A stretch of 64,000 nucleotides of DNA from Pseudomonas typographi (lineage in GTDB: Bacteria; Pseudomonadota; Gammaproteobacteria; Pseudomonadales; Pseudomonadaceae): positions 1 through 64,000 of the forward strand of contig NZ_JAAOCA010000030.1 in assembly GCF_014694385.1 (NCBI RefSeq). The letters are read 5' to 3'. Below are positions 27,376-35,163 of this stretch, piece after piece. The position numbers and the translations under genes are program-made. The notes below the pieces were generated by a model, which did not search any database, was not told the DNA's origin, and was given only the letters and a program-made list of their open reading frames with translations. Every line of letters starts with the position of its first letter. Within the stretch, counting starts at the first letter, position 1.

Positions 27376-28759
27376 GGCGCACCTCGAAAGTTTTTCCGTC
27401 GCGGCTGCTCAGCCAGCGATGAGTGATCAGCACGACCAATAAAGAGGCGGTATGGTCAGCGCTCTTGCGGGCAAAACGAGGACCGTTGCGATTAACGTCG
27501 CGGATGGTGAAGTGGGTCCAGCCTTTCTGCACCAGCCAGCGCAGCAGCCGATCGGCTTCCCCGCGTCGGCTATTGACCGGCTCCTGTTCGGTCAGGCGCT
27601 GAATCTCGGCCAGGTAGTAATCCATCAGCGTGGAGGCGCGCTGGATATGTGCTTCGTCCAACGCACTGGCCTCTTCAACCATGGCCAACACGCCCGCGAT
27701 ACGCAGTACATTCGCCGCGGCCTTGCTCGCGACAGGCTGGACGCCAGCCAGCTCGCCGAACTCGCCAGACTGGCACTCGATGGTGTCGTGAATATCGATC
27801 CAGGCACGACGGGCGCGGGGAGTCAGCTCCAGCGTGGCGGGATTGAGTGATCTATCCTTGTGAAGCGACCAGGGCTTTTGCAGCAGGGCGGTGATCCGCT
27901 GTTGGTAGCGCTGGATTTTGGCATCTCGGGTCAGGTCGATCGCCTTGTAGAGCCGTTGGCCGGCCAGGCGCTCGGGCCAGCTGATCAGGCAACGGCCGAG
28001 GATGCCTTGGCCATTGATCACCGGGTCTTTGAAAAGCTGGTTGGCCAGGTAGGGCTGCAGCATCAGATGCAGACTGAGGCGGCGATCATAGGCACGCAGG
28101 CTTTCTCCGGCCATGGAGCGGGCCCGGTCGATCGGGCTGCCATCCCACAGCAGCGACAAGGTGGTGATTGCCTTGAGCAGATTCTCTTTGCTCATGGTGC
28201 TGCTACCCAAGAATTGGCCACCTTCATCATTGAACAAACCCATGCTGGGCAAACCATGGCACAGGCTTTTGACCAGGGCCTCAATGGTGGGCTCGGCAAT
28301 GATCAGTCTCGGTGGTACCGGCTCGGACATCTCGCTGCCTTCCGCCCCGGAGGTTGTTTTTGAGGTTTTGGGTTTGGCCATGATGCTGGTAGCGGCGCGA
28401 TAGGCTTTGAGCTTTTCCTCATACAGGGTCCACTGCTGTCGTTCCCATTCGCGCGCCGCCTTCAGTGCCAGGTGATCCACCGCGCTTTTGCGATCGCCCG
28501 AGGACGCCACCGTCAGTAGGTAGAGGGACAGCGGATAGGTTCGACCGTCGAGTTGGGCATTGGCATGACCCTGGCTCACCAGGGCAGCGCTGGCCAGCAC
28601 CGATTGAGCGGCCATGGCGCAGGGCACGCCGATCACCTCGGCCAGTCGTTCGACCGCAGGGCCCAACAGATCCCCGAGTGCTTCGACCGGGTAGGGCAGT
28701 GGCGCCTGCTGGTATTCCAGCAAGGGTTGTGGTGGCTCGAATGCTTCGCACAGTTGCAT
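27359..28759 (-). CDS. DUF3987/YfjI-family P-loop protein
   Basis: This 466-residue member of the DUF3987 (YfjI) family is common in integrative elements and satellites, where it is thought to act in replication as a primase-associated helicase-like ATPase. A P-loop variant ASSGDRKS sits at residues 85-92, and IIAEPTIEALVKSLC and GLFNDEGGQFLGSSTM are family blocks. I chose the ATG at 28759 because AGGAG lies just upstream; an in-frame ATG at 28798 lacks a site. It heads a four-gene overlapping minus-strand operon ending in the integrase and its small partner. Confidence 0.85.
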   Translation of the reverse strand: MQLCEAFEPPQPLLEYQQAPLPYPVEALGDLLGPAVERLAEVIGVPCAMAAQSVLASAALVSQGHANAQLDGRTYPLSLYLLTVASSGDRKSAVDHLALKAAREWERQQWTLYEEKLKAYRAATSIMAKPKTSKTTSGAEGSEMSEPVPPRLIIAEPTIEALVKSLCHGLPSMGLFNDEGGQFLGSSTMSKENLLKAITTLSLLWDGSPIDRARSMAGESLRAYDRRLSLHLMLQPYLANQLFKDPVINGQGILGRCLISWPERLAGQRLYKAIDLTRDAKIQRYQQRITALLQKPWSLHKDRSLNPATLELTPRARRAWIDIHDTIECQSGEFGELAGVQPVASKAAANVLRIAGVLAMVEEASALDEAHIQRASTLMDYYLAEIQRLTEQEPVNSRRGEADRLLRWLVQKGWTHFTIRDVNRNGPRFARKSADHTASLLVVLITHRWLSSRDGKTFEVRHVSPQ

Positions 28760-29033
28760 CGCACTTCTCCTGAAATTATCGACTTCCTCCTCACTCATCC
28801 CGCCACGGTTGTTGAGTGTTACCAGGGATCAAGGCCCCTGCGACCTGTGAGGTTTGTCCACTAACGCGGGACTGACGGCTCTTTACGGCCGGGAGCTTGG
28901 GCATCTCATGATCTGGCCTCCTGAACACCGATAGCGGTGGGCGGGTGGAGGCTGCACTGGCTGACGAGACCGGTGCCGCGAGATCCTGAGTCAGGTGAAG
29001 GCAGTGATGTGATGACCGGGGCATGCCTGACTG

Positions 29034-29318
29034 TCAGTCAGGTGCAGTCCATTTCATGGGCTGCGGCACCATCATCGGCATCGCTGTGGTGAGTGAGCAT
29101 TCGGTGTTTGTCACGCCGATTGTCACGAGGGGGAAAGCCGCAAAGGCCCGTGCGAGCAGGGCTGCAGCAGTGTGATAGGCGCCCGTCTCTTTAGGGGGCA
29201 AAGAGACGGGCAACAGGTTGGCGCAAGAATTGGCCAAGCGGATAAGTTGCTGCAGGGCAGCTGGGTAGGGGGATGAGTTGCCGCAGTGGGCACTCTGGTC
29301 GAAGTAGGCATCCATCAC
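29034..29318 (-). CDS. Hypothetical small protein (uncertain)
   Basis: This open frame of 94 codons lies upstream of the DUF3987 operon on the same strand. The protein has an Ala/Leu-rich central helix (AAALLARAFAAFPL) and no family I recognise. No strong ribosome binding site is visible. It may be a real island gene or chance coding. Confidence 0.3.
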   Translation of the reverse strand: MMDAYFDQSAHCGNSSPYPAALQQLIRLANSCANLLPVSLPPKETGAYHTAAALLARAFAAFPLVTIGVTNTECSLTTAMPMMVPQPMKWTAPD

Positions 29319-29572
29319 ATGGGTAGTGACCGTGCGAGCCGCCGGACGCTAATCGCACTTGGGGTGAACCACCACGATGTGGCGTAGCCTCAAAGGTTCT
29401 GGCTACCTGGGTGCTGTCGAGGACAGCGCTTGTAAGGCTCTGGTGTAACGCTCGTTCTGCTCGCGGTCAACAGCATTTTGGGGGCTACTCTTGCGCCAAT
29501 CGGTGGTGCTGGAAGACCTTGGAACCCGGTGGTTCTCCATGGCCGGGTGGTCGTTCGTCGGGTTTTAATGTG

Positions 29573-29617
29573 AGCCCACGCGAGCGGGAATGCGGAGCCT
29601 TCCCGCTCGCGTGGGCT
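29573..29617. repeat. Perfect 17-base inverted repeat
   Basis: Arms at 29573-29589 and 29601-29617 are perfectly complementary (AGCCCACGCGAGCGGGA and its reverse complement) around an 11-base loop. No T-run follows on the plus strand, so it is not a standard terminator. It may be a structured RNA or a recombination/replication hairpin. Confidence 0.8.
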
Positions 29618-29650
29618 TGGCCGAAAAAGCCCCAAGAGCGAGACTTGTAA

Positions 29651-29728
29651 CGGCGACAGTCGCCATCTCTGTCGCCATGCTGCAGGCCAGGTATTACGCG
29701 GGTTGTCGCCGGTGTCGCCGCTGTCGCC
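29651..29728 (-). repeat. GGCGACA repeat cluster, copy B
   Basis: The cluster has one GGCGACA at 29652, then TGTCGCC at 29670, 29704, 29713 and 29722. Layout and intervening bases closely match copy C at 38714-38791, and it sits the same way just beyond an integrase 3' end. Confidence 0.8.
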
Positions 29729-29789
29729 AAATCAACCATCACTCCATCTGTGAAGTCATTTTCGATTACCGGCGGCGCCCGGTGAGCGC

Positions 29790-30060
29790 TCACCGTATCG
29801 GCACGACATTGCAGTTCCTGGTGCCGTTGATGGCAGCTATCGACAGGCTGCCAGTGGCCGCTTTCTGGATGTGCTCACTCCACCAATCCATCATCTGATG
29901 CCGGCGTCGATGTAGTCCGCTCTGTTGTAGGCTCTTCGGGCTACGTCTTTGTCGACATGCGCCATGTCTGATCAAGACCCGCGCCCCAGGTTGGGCTAGC
30001 ATGGCCAGTATCCTGAAGCGGGCCGGCATGCCTGAATCGTCGACACGTCCATAGAGCTTG
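29790..30060 (-). pseudogene. P4-type integrase 3' remnant
   Basis: The minus strand encodes MMDWWSEHIQKAATG and ends NVVPIR, almost identical to the C-terminus of the intact integrase at 38805-40061. Further upstream AHVDKDVARRAYNRADYIDA (with the nucleophile Tyr region) is present in a different frame, so there is at least one frameshift, and similarity fades before 30060. Only the last quarter of the gene survives. It marks the scar of an earlier or duplicated island end. Confidence 0.88.
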
Positions 30061-30068
30061 ATGGGCAG

Positions 30069-30266
30069 TCAGTCGATGGGTTCAGGGTGGTATCCCGTGA
30101 AAGGCTTGAGGTCATTCTGCGTGATGTTAAGCATCTTCTCCGGCTGATAGCCCAGGCGGACGAGGATAATCAGGGCCCATTGTTCGCAGATGTGTTTTCT
30201 GCCGAACGCTTCGTAGCAGTTGGCGAGTCCGAGGAGCTTTGGCAAAGCATCTGTTAGCCGCAGCAC
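30069..30266 (-). CDS. Hypothetical small protein (uncertain)
   Basis: This frame of 65 codons (with LANCYEAFGRKHICEQWALI and LGYQPEKMLN) is compositionally protein-like but matches no family I know. It may be a fragment of a longer lost gene between the integrase remnant and hsdM. Confidence 0.3.
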   Translation of the reverse strand: MLRLTDALPKLLGLANCYEAFGRKHICEQWALIILVRLGYQPEKMLNITQNDLKPFTGYHPEPID

Positions 30267-30483
30267 ACGGCTATGGCCCAGCTGTGCTCAGCCACCTTGA
30301 GCCACTAGCAAATATCTAGCGCACATGTTGCTGGCCAAAGTGCAGCATACCTGACGGCCTCACCCGCTAACCGTTACACTGCGTACACCTTGCCAGGCCG
30401 GCGCTTTCCCGGTTTGGTCTATTGCCCGAAGCATCGCTTGCGCCGGGCAGTAATCCATTATTCAATTCAGGCAGTTATAGACA

Positions 30484-31968
30484 GTGATCACAGGCGCTAT
30501 CAAATCCCAAGTTGACCAGATCTGGAATGCGTTCTGGAGCGGCGGTATTTCCAATCCCATGGAAGTCATCGAACAGATGACCTACCTACTGTTTATCAAA
30601 CGCCTCGACGAGCTGCAGACGGTTAAAGAGCGTAAGGCCGCGCGCACCGGGCAGCCAATCGATAAGCCGATTTTCAGCCCCTACCAGGCGCACTTGCGCT
30701 GGGCAGCATTCAAGGCGCTGGGTGATCCGGCCAGTCTGTACACGTTGATTGCCGACGAGGTGTTCCCTTTTATCAAGTCGTTGGGCGGTGAGGGCGGGGA
30801 GTCCACCTACGCCGGGCACATGAAGGATGCGCGCTTCACCATTCCCAACCCGGCGCTGCTGGTCAAGGTGGTGGATATGCTCGACGCCATCCCTATGGAA
30901 GACCGCGACACCAAGGGCGATCTCTACGAATATATGCTCGGAAAAATCGCCAGTGCTGGGCAGAACGGTCAGTTCCGCACGCCCCGGCACATCATTAAAT
31001 TGATGGTCGAGATGATGGCCCCCAAGCCGTCAGACACCATTTGTGACCCGGCCTGCGGCACTGCTGGTTTTCTGGTGACGGCTGCCGAATACCTCAACAC
31101 CCACCATAGCCACGAGCTATACCAGGACGCGGCCAGCGCCAAACGCTTTAACCACGACACCTTCCACGGCTTCGACTTCGACAGCACCATGCTCCGCGTC
31201 GGGTCGATGAACATGCTGCTGCACGGCGTGGAAAACCCGGCGATTGAAAACCGCGACTCGCTCAGCGAGGGCCATGCTGGCGTCGAAGGCCAGTTCAGTC
31301 TGATTTTGGCCAACCCGCCGTTTGCCGGCAGCTTGGATTACGAGGCCTGCGCCAAAGACTTACAGCAAGTCGTTAAAACCAAAAAGACCGAGCTGTTGTT
31401 TCTCGCCCTGTTCCTGCGCCTGATGAAGGCCGGTGGCCGTGCGGCGGTGATCGTCCCGGACGGCGTATTGTTCGGCTCCAGCAAGGCACACAAGGCGCTA
31501 CGGCAGATGCTGGTGGAAGACCACAAGCTGGACGGCATCGTCTCTATGCCCTCCGGCGTGTTCCGCCCCTATGCCGGGGTGTCCACCGCCATTCTGCTAT
31601 TCACCAAAACCAACTCCGGCGGCACCAACCACGTCTGGTTCTACAACATGCAGGCTGACGGCTTCTCGCTGGACGACAAGCGCAACGAGCTGGATGCGAG
31701 CAAGCACGAACTTAACAACCTGCCCGACATCCTTGACCGCTGGCAAAAGCGTAATACCACCGTAGGCCTCGACCGCACTGCGCAAAGCTTTTTGGTGCCC
31801 AAGGCGGAGATCGTCGGCAACGACTATGACTTGTCGATCAACCGCTACAAGGAAGTGGTCTACGAGGAAGTTCAGCACGAAGCGCCGCAGAAAATTCTGG
31901 CCGAGTTGAAGGTGCTTGAGGCGGAAATTATGCGGGGGATGGATGAGCTGGAGGGGATGCTGAAGTGA
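30484..31968 (+). CDS. hsdM: Type I restriction-modification methyltransferase subunit
   Basis: This 494-residue HsdM has an N-terminal helical HsdM_N domain (IKSQVDQIWNAFWSGGISNP) and an adenine N6-methyltransferase core. The AdoMet motif DPACGTAGFL is near residue 188 and the catalytic NPPF near residue 277. The start is GTG at 30484. Its stop overlaps the GTG start of hsdS by four bases. HsdM with HsdS modifies the recognition site; with HsdR the complex cuts unmodified DNA after translocation. All motifs appear intact. Confidence 0.95.
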   Translation: MITGAIKSQVDQIWNAFWSGGISNPMEVIEQMTYLLFIKRLDELQTVKERKAARTGQPIDKPIFSPYQAHLRWAAFKALGDPASLYTLIADEVFPFIKSLGGEGGESTYAGHMKDARFTIPNPALLVKVVDMLDAIPMEDRDTKGDLYEYMLGKIASAGQNGQFRTPRHIIKLMVEMMAPKPSDTICDPACGTAGFLVTAAEYLNTHHSHELYQDAASAKRFNHDTFHGFDFDSTMLRVGSMNMLLHGVENPAIENRDSLSEGHAGVEGQFSLILANPPFAGSLDYEACAKDLQQVVKTKKTELLFLALFLRLMKAGGRAAVIVPDGVLFGSSKAHKALRQMLVEDHKLDGIVSMPSGVFRPYAGVSTAILLFTKTNSGGTNHVWFYNMQADGFSLDDKRNELDASKHELNNLPDILDRWQKRNTTVGLDRTAQSFLVPKAEIVGNDYDLSINRYKEVVYEEVQHEAPQKILAELKVLEAEIMRGMDELEGMLK

Positions 31969-33131
31969 CGACTGAAATGGTCGAACTCGACGAACTAATG
32001 GTCAGACGAAATGGCTCTGTCAATCCAGCAAAATTCGTTGATGAAGAGTTTGAACTGCACAGCATTCCGGCCTTTGATGCTGGGCGGCCGGATTTTGTAA
32101 ATGGAAGCCAGATAGGTTCCTCCAAGCAAGTTGTGCAGCCGAACGACGTTATGATCTCGAAGATTATTCCGCATATCAGGCGAGCATCGGTTGTCGGGGC
32201 ATCATCGGGAAGAAGGCAGATTGCCTCCGGTGAGTGGATCGTTTTTCGTAGCGAGCGCGTCTTCCCGAATTATCTTCGTCAAGTGCTTGTGTCGGACGAC
32301 TTCAACGCCAAATTTATGAACACTGTAGCGGGTGTTGGTGGCTCTTTGTTGCGAGCGCGTCCCGCAGAAGTCGCGAAGATCAAAATTCCGCTCCCGCCAC
32401 TCCCCGAACAGCGCCGTATCGCGGCGATTTTGGACAAGGCCGACGCGCTGCGCGCCAAGCGCCGCGAAGCCATCGCTAAGCTCGATCAACTGCTGCAATC
32501 CGTATTTCTGGAAATGTTCGGTGACCCGGTGACGAATCCGAATAAATTTATTGTTAAGCCGCTCGGCGATGTCGCGACTCAAGTTACCGATGGTGCACAT
32601 CACACCCCTGAAAGAACGACGCATGGAATCCCACTGCTTTCAGCTCGTAATGTGCTGATGGGGTCTTTGAAGTTTACTAATACGGACTTTGTAGGTCAGG
32701 AGGAGTACGAGCGATTGCGTAAGCGTTGCGAGCCAAAAAAGGGCGATATTCTGATTTCTTGCTCCGGCTCGATTGGGCGTGTTTCAGTAGTCAGAACTGA
32801 TCTTCCATTTGTGCTTGTACGTAGCGCAGCATTGGTCAAACTGGATCCTGCATTGGTAACACCGACTTTTATGGAGCATCAACTCAGGACGCCTTACTTG
32901 CAGGGCCAAATGCTGATGAGTGCCAAATCATCCAGCCAGGCCAATTTGTTTCAAGCGCCAATTCGTGCATTGAGGGTATTGGTTCCGCCAATAGCTCTCC
33001 AAAATCAGTTCGAGAAAGTCGCCAACAATGTAGCGAAACGCCATGCTGAATTACTAGAAGCGGAAAAACTAACGGATTCATTGTTTTTTTCCATACAAGG
33101 TCAGGCGTTCAGCGGAAAATTATTCCCTTGA
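31965..33131 (+). CDS. hsdS: Type I restriction-modification specificity subunit
   Basis: This 388-residue HsdS has two target-recognition domains (about residues 1-140 and 190-340) separated by the conserved helical spacer LPPLPEQRRIAAILDKADAL near residue 142. A second conserved region near the C-terminus starts LVPPIALQNQFEKVA. The target sequence cannot be deduced by eye. The gene starts with GTG overlapping the hsdM stop. Base composition in the TRD parts is more AT-rich than in hsdM, as usual for exchangeable specificity domains. Confidence 0.95.
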   Translation: MTTEMVELDELMVRRNGSVNPAKFVDEEFELHSIPAFDAGRPDFVNGSQIGSSKQVVQPNDVMISKIIPHIRRASVVGASSGRRQIASGEWIVFRSERVFPNYLRQVLVSDDFNAKFMNTVAGVGGSLLRARPAEVAKIKIPLPPLPEQRRIAAILDKADALRAKRREAIAKLDQLLQSVFLEMFGDPVTNPNKFIVKPLGDVATQVTDGAHHTPERTTHGIPLLSARNVLMGSLKFTNTDFVGQEEYERLRKRCEPKKGDILISCSGSIGRVSVVRTDLPFVLVRSAALVKLDPALVTPTFMEHQLRTPYLQGQMLMSAKSSSQANLFQAPIRALRVLVPPIALQNQFEKVANNVAKRHAELLEAEKLTDSLFFSIQGQAFSGKLFP

Positions 33132-33265
33132 GCAACTATTAGTCCGGGTGGATCACGTGTTATCGATCCACCGGGCGTCGTCATGGTGAATGAACAGAGT
33201 GTCAGCCACCCTGCGAACTAAGTCATAACCAGCGCACCAGCACGCCAAGGAACAGGCAACCTCAT

Positions 33266-35113
33266 ATGGCTCAATTCTTCCCCGCCCGCACCACCTGCCG
33301 CTTCGACACCTCTGGCGAACGCCGCTTGGCCGAGCGCTTGGAGAAGAAGCTCGAAGACGACTATCTGTGCTGGTTCAATATCCCGGTGGGGCCAAAAGCC
33401 TTGCAACCGGATTTTGTGCTGATGCATCCGCTGCGTGGGGTGCTGGTGCTGGAGGTCAAGGATTGGAAGCTGGACACCATCCAGAGCATGGATCGCGGCC
33501 AGGCGAAGATCTTTGCCGATGGCCTGCTGAAAGCCCAGAAGAACCCGATGATGCAAGCGCGGGCCTACGCCATGGAAGTGGTCATGATGTTGCAGAAGGA
33601 CCCTGCGCTAAAGCAGCCCGCCGGTTCGCCACGTGCCGGCAACTTGATCATGCCCTATGGCTGGGGCGTGGTAATGACCGCGATTACCCGCAAACAGTTC
33701 GAGGGCACCGATCTGGCCGAGGTGCTCAACCCGCAACAGGTGCTGTTCCAGGATGAAATGACCGAGACGTTGGACGCCGAAGCCTTCCAGCAACGGCTGT
33801 GGGATATGTTCCACCATGTCTTCCCCTGCCAGTTGAGCCTGCCGCAGATCGACCGCGTGCGTTATCACCTGTACCCCGTGGTGCGGGTCAATGCGCTGCC
33901 GGGGCAGTTCGGGTTGTTCGCCGAACAGGACGCTCCATTGCCAAGCCTGATCAAAGTCATGGACTTGCAGCAGGAGCAACTGGCGCGTTCGCTGGGCGAG
34001 GGCCATAGGGTCATTCACTGCGCGGCTGGCAGCGGCAAGACCATGATTCTGGGCTATCGCTGTGCGCACCTGGCGCAGGTGTCGAGCAAGCCCGTGCTGG
34101 TGCTGTGCTACAACAAATCCTTGGCCGGCCGCCTGCAACAAGTGCTGGCCGAGCGTGGCCTGAGCGAAAAGGTGGTGGTGCGCAATTTCCACGCCTGGTG
34201 CTCGGACATGCTCACGGCCTTTAACGTCGACCTCCCGGACCAAAAGCTGTCGATCAACGCCAAGATGGCGCAGATGGTGGAGAACACCATTGATGGCGTC
34301 GACCGTGGGCAAATCCCCCGTGCGCAATACGCGGCGGTGCTGATCGACGAGGGCCATGACTTCCAGCCTGCGTGGTTCAAACTGGTGGTGCAGATGATCG
34401 ACCCGGAGAGCAATTCGCTGCTGGTGCTGTACGACGATGCGCAGTCGATCTATCGCGGCAAGGGCGGTAAAAGCTCGCTGGATTTCAGCTTCGCCAGCGT
34501 CGGCGTACAGGCCCAGGGCCGTACCACCATTCTGCGTTTGAATTACCGCAATACCGTGGAGGTGCTTTCGGTGGCGCGGGCCTTTGCCATCGAGCTGCTG
34601 ACCGCCCGCGATGCCGCCGAGGATGGCGTGCCCATCGTTGCGCCGCAAAGCGCTGGTCGCCGTGGCGCGTTCCCAGAGCTGCTGCGTTGTGAGTCGGATT
34701 GGCAGGAACACAACTGCATCGTTGAGCGCATCCGCGACGAGCAAGGCCAGGGCCGCGCGCTGGACGACATGGCGGTGATCTATCGCAGTACCGCCCAAGC
34801 CCAGCGCATTGAGCGGGCTTTGAGCGAGGCCGGCATCGCCTTCGCCTCTGGCCAATCAGCCAAGGGCAGAAGCACGTTGTATGGCAGCGAGGATGCAGTC
34901 AAGATCGTCAGCATGCACTCGAGCAAGGGCTTGGAATTCGGCTTGGTGCTGATCCCCAACCTGGGGGAAATGCCGAAGAAGGGCGAAGACGAAGCCGACG
35001 AGGCTCGCTTGCTGTACGTGGCCATGACCCGCGCGATTGATCGGCTGGTAATGACCTATCGCGAGCCCTCCAGCTTTACCCGCAGGATTCAGGATTCAGG
35101 ATTCAATCGGTAA
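33266..35113 (+). CDS. NERD-domain UvrD/Rep-type helicase within the hsd operon
   Basis: This 615-residue fusion has an N-terminal NERD (nuclease-related) domain (residues about 15-105; PDFVLMHPLRGVLVLEVKDW carries the D and ExK residues). A superfamily 1 helicase follows, with Walker A CAAGSGKT near 252-259, Walker B VLIDEGHD near 360, LNYRNT, SMHSSKGLEF and YVAMTRA motifs. It starts 134 bases after hsdS, and hsdR follows about 50 bases after it, all on one strand. It is not a canonical hsd subunit. A separate or auxiliary defence activity on DNA ends is inferred. Confidence 0.9.
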   Translation: MAQFFPARTTCRFDTSGERRLAERLEKKLEDDYLCWFNIPVGPKALQPDFVLMHPLRGVLVLEVKDWKLDTIQSMDRGQAKIFADGLLKAQKNPMMQARAYAMEVVMMLQKDPALKQPAGSPRAGNLIMPYGWGVVMTAITRKQFEGTDLAEVLNPQQVLFQDEMTETLDAEAFQQRLWDMFHHVFPCQLSLPQIDRVRYHLYPVVRVNALPGQFGLFAEQDAPLPSLIKVMDLQQEQLARSLGEGHRVIHCAAGSGKTMILGYRCAHLAQVSSKPVLVLCYNKSLAGRLQQVLAERGLSEKVVVRNFHAWCSDMLTAFNVDLPDQKLSINAKMAQMVENTIDGVDRGQIPRAQYAAVLIDEGHDFQPAWFKLVVQMIDPESNSLLVLYDDAQSIYRGKGGKSSLDFSFASVGVQAQGRTTILRLNYRNTVEVLSVARAFAIELLTARDAAEDGVPIVAPQSAGRRGAFPELLRCESDWQEHNCIVERIRDEQGQGRALDDMAVIYRSTAQAQRIERALSEAGIAFASGQSAKGRSTLYGSEDAVKIVSMHSSKGLEFGLVLIPNLGEMPKKGEDEADEARLLYVAMTRAIDRLVMTYREPSSFTRRIQDSGFNR

Positions 35114-35163
35114 CGTGCGTCAGCACCTGGATGAAATGGACTCTCAGAAGGCAGTCGGTTGAT

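Larger units (their letters stand above)
28760..30483. other. Decayed and regulatory stretch of the island
   Basis: About 1.7 kb contains no intact recognisable gene. It holds the DUF3987 promoter region, a possible small gene at 29034-29318, a 17-base-arm palindrome at 29573-29617, repeat cluster B at 29651-29728, an integrase 3' remnant at 29790-30060 and an unassigned frame at 30069-30266. The last 200 bases lead into hsdM and should contain its promoter. Confidence 0.6.

Noticed and set aside
29485..29793. Coding sequence over repeat cluster B and the palindrome
   Set aside because: The translation is low complexity, driven by the repeat and hairpin, with no start signal.
33608..34855. 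Long open frame antisense to the NERD-helicase gene
   Set aside because: It mirrors a gene with clear NERD and helicase motifs; such long antisense frames are common in GC-rich coding DNA.
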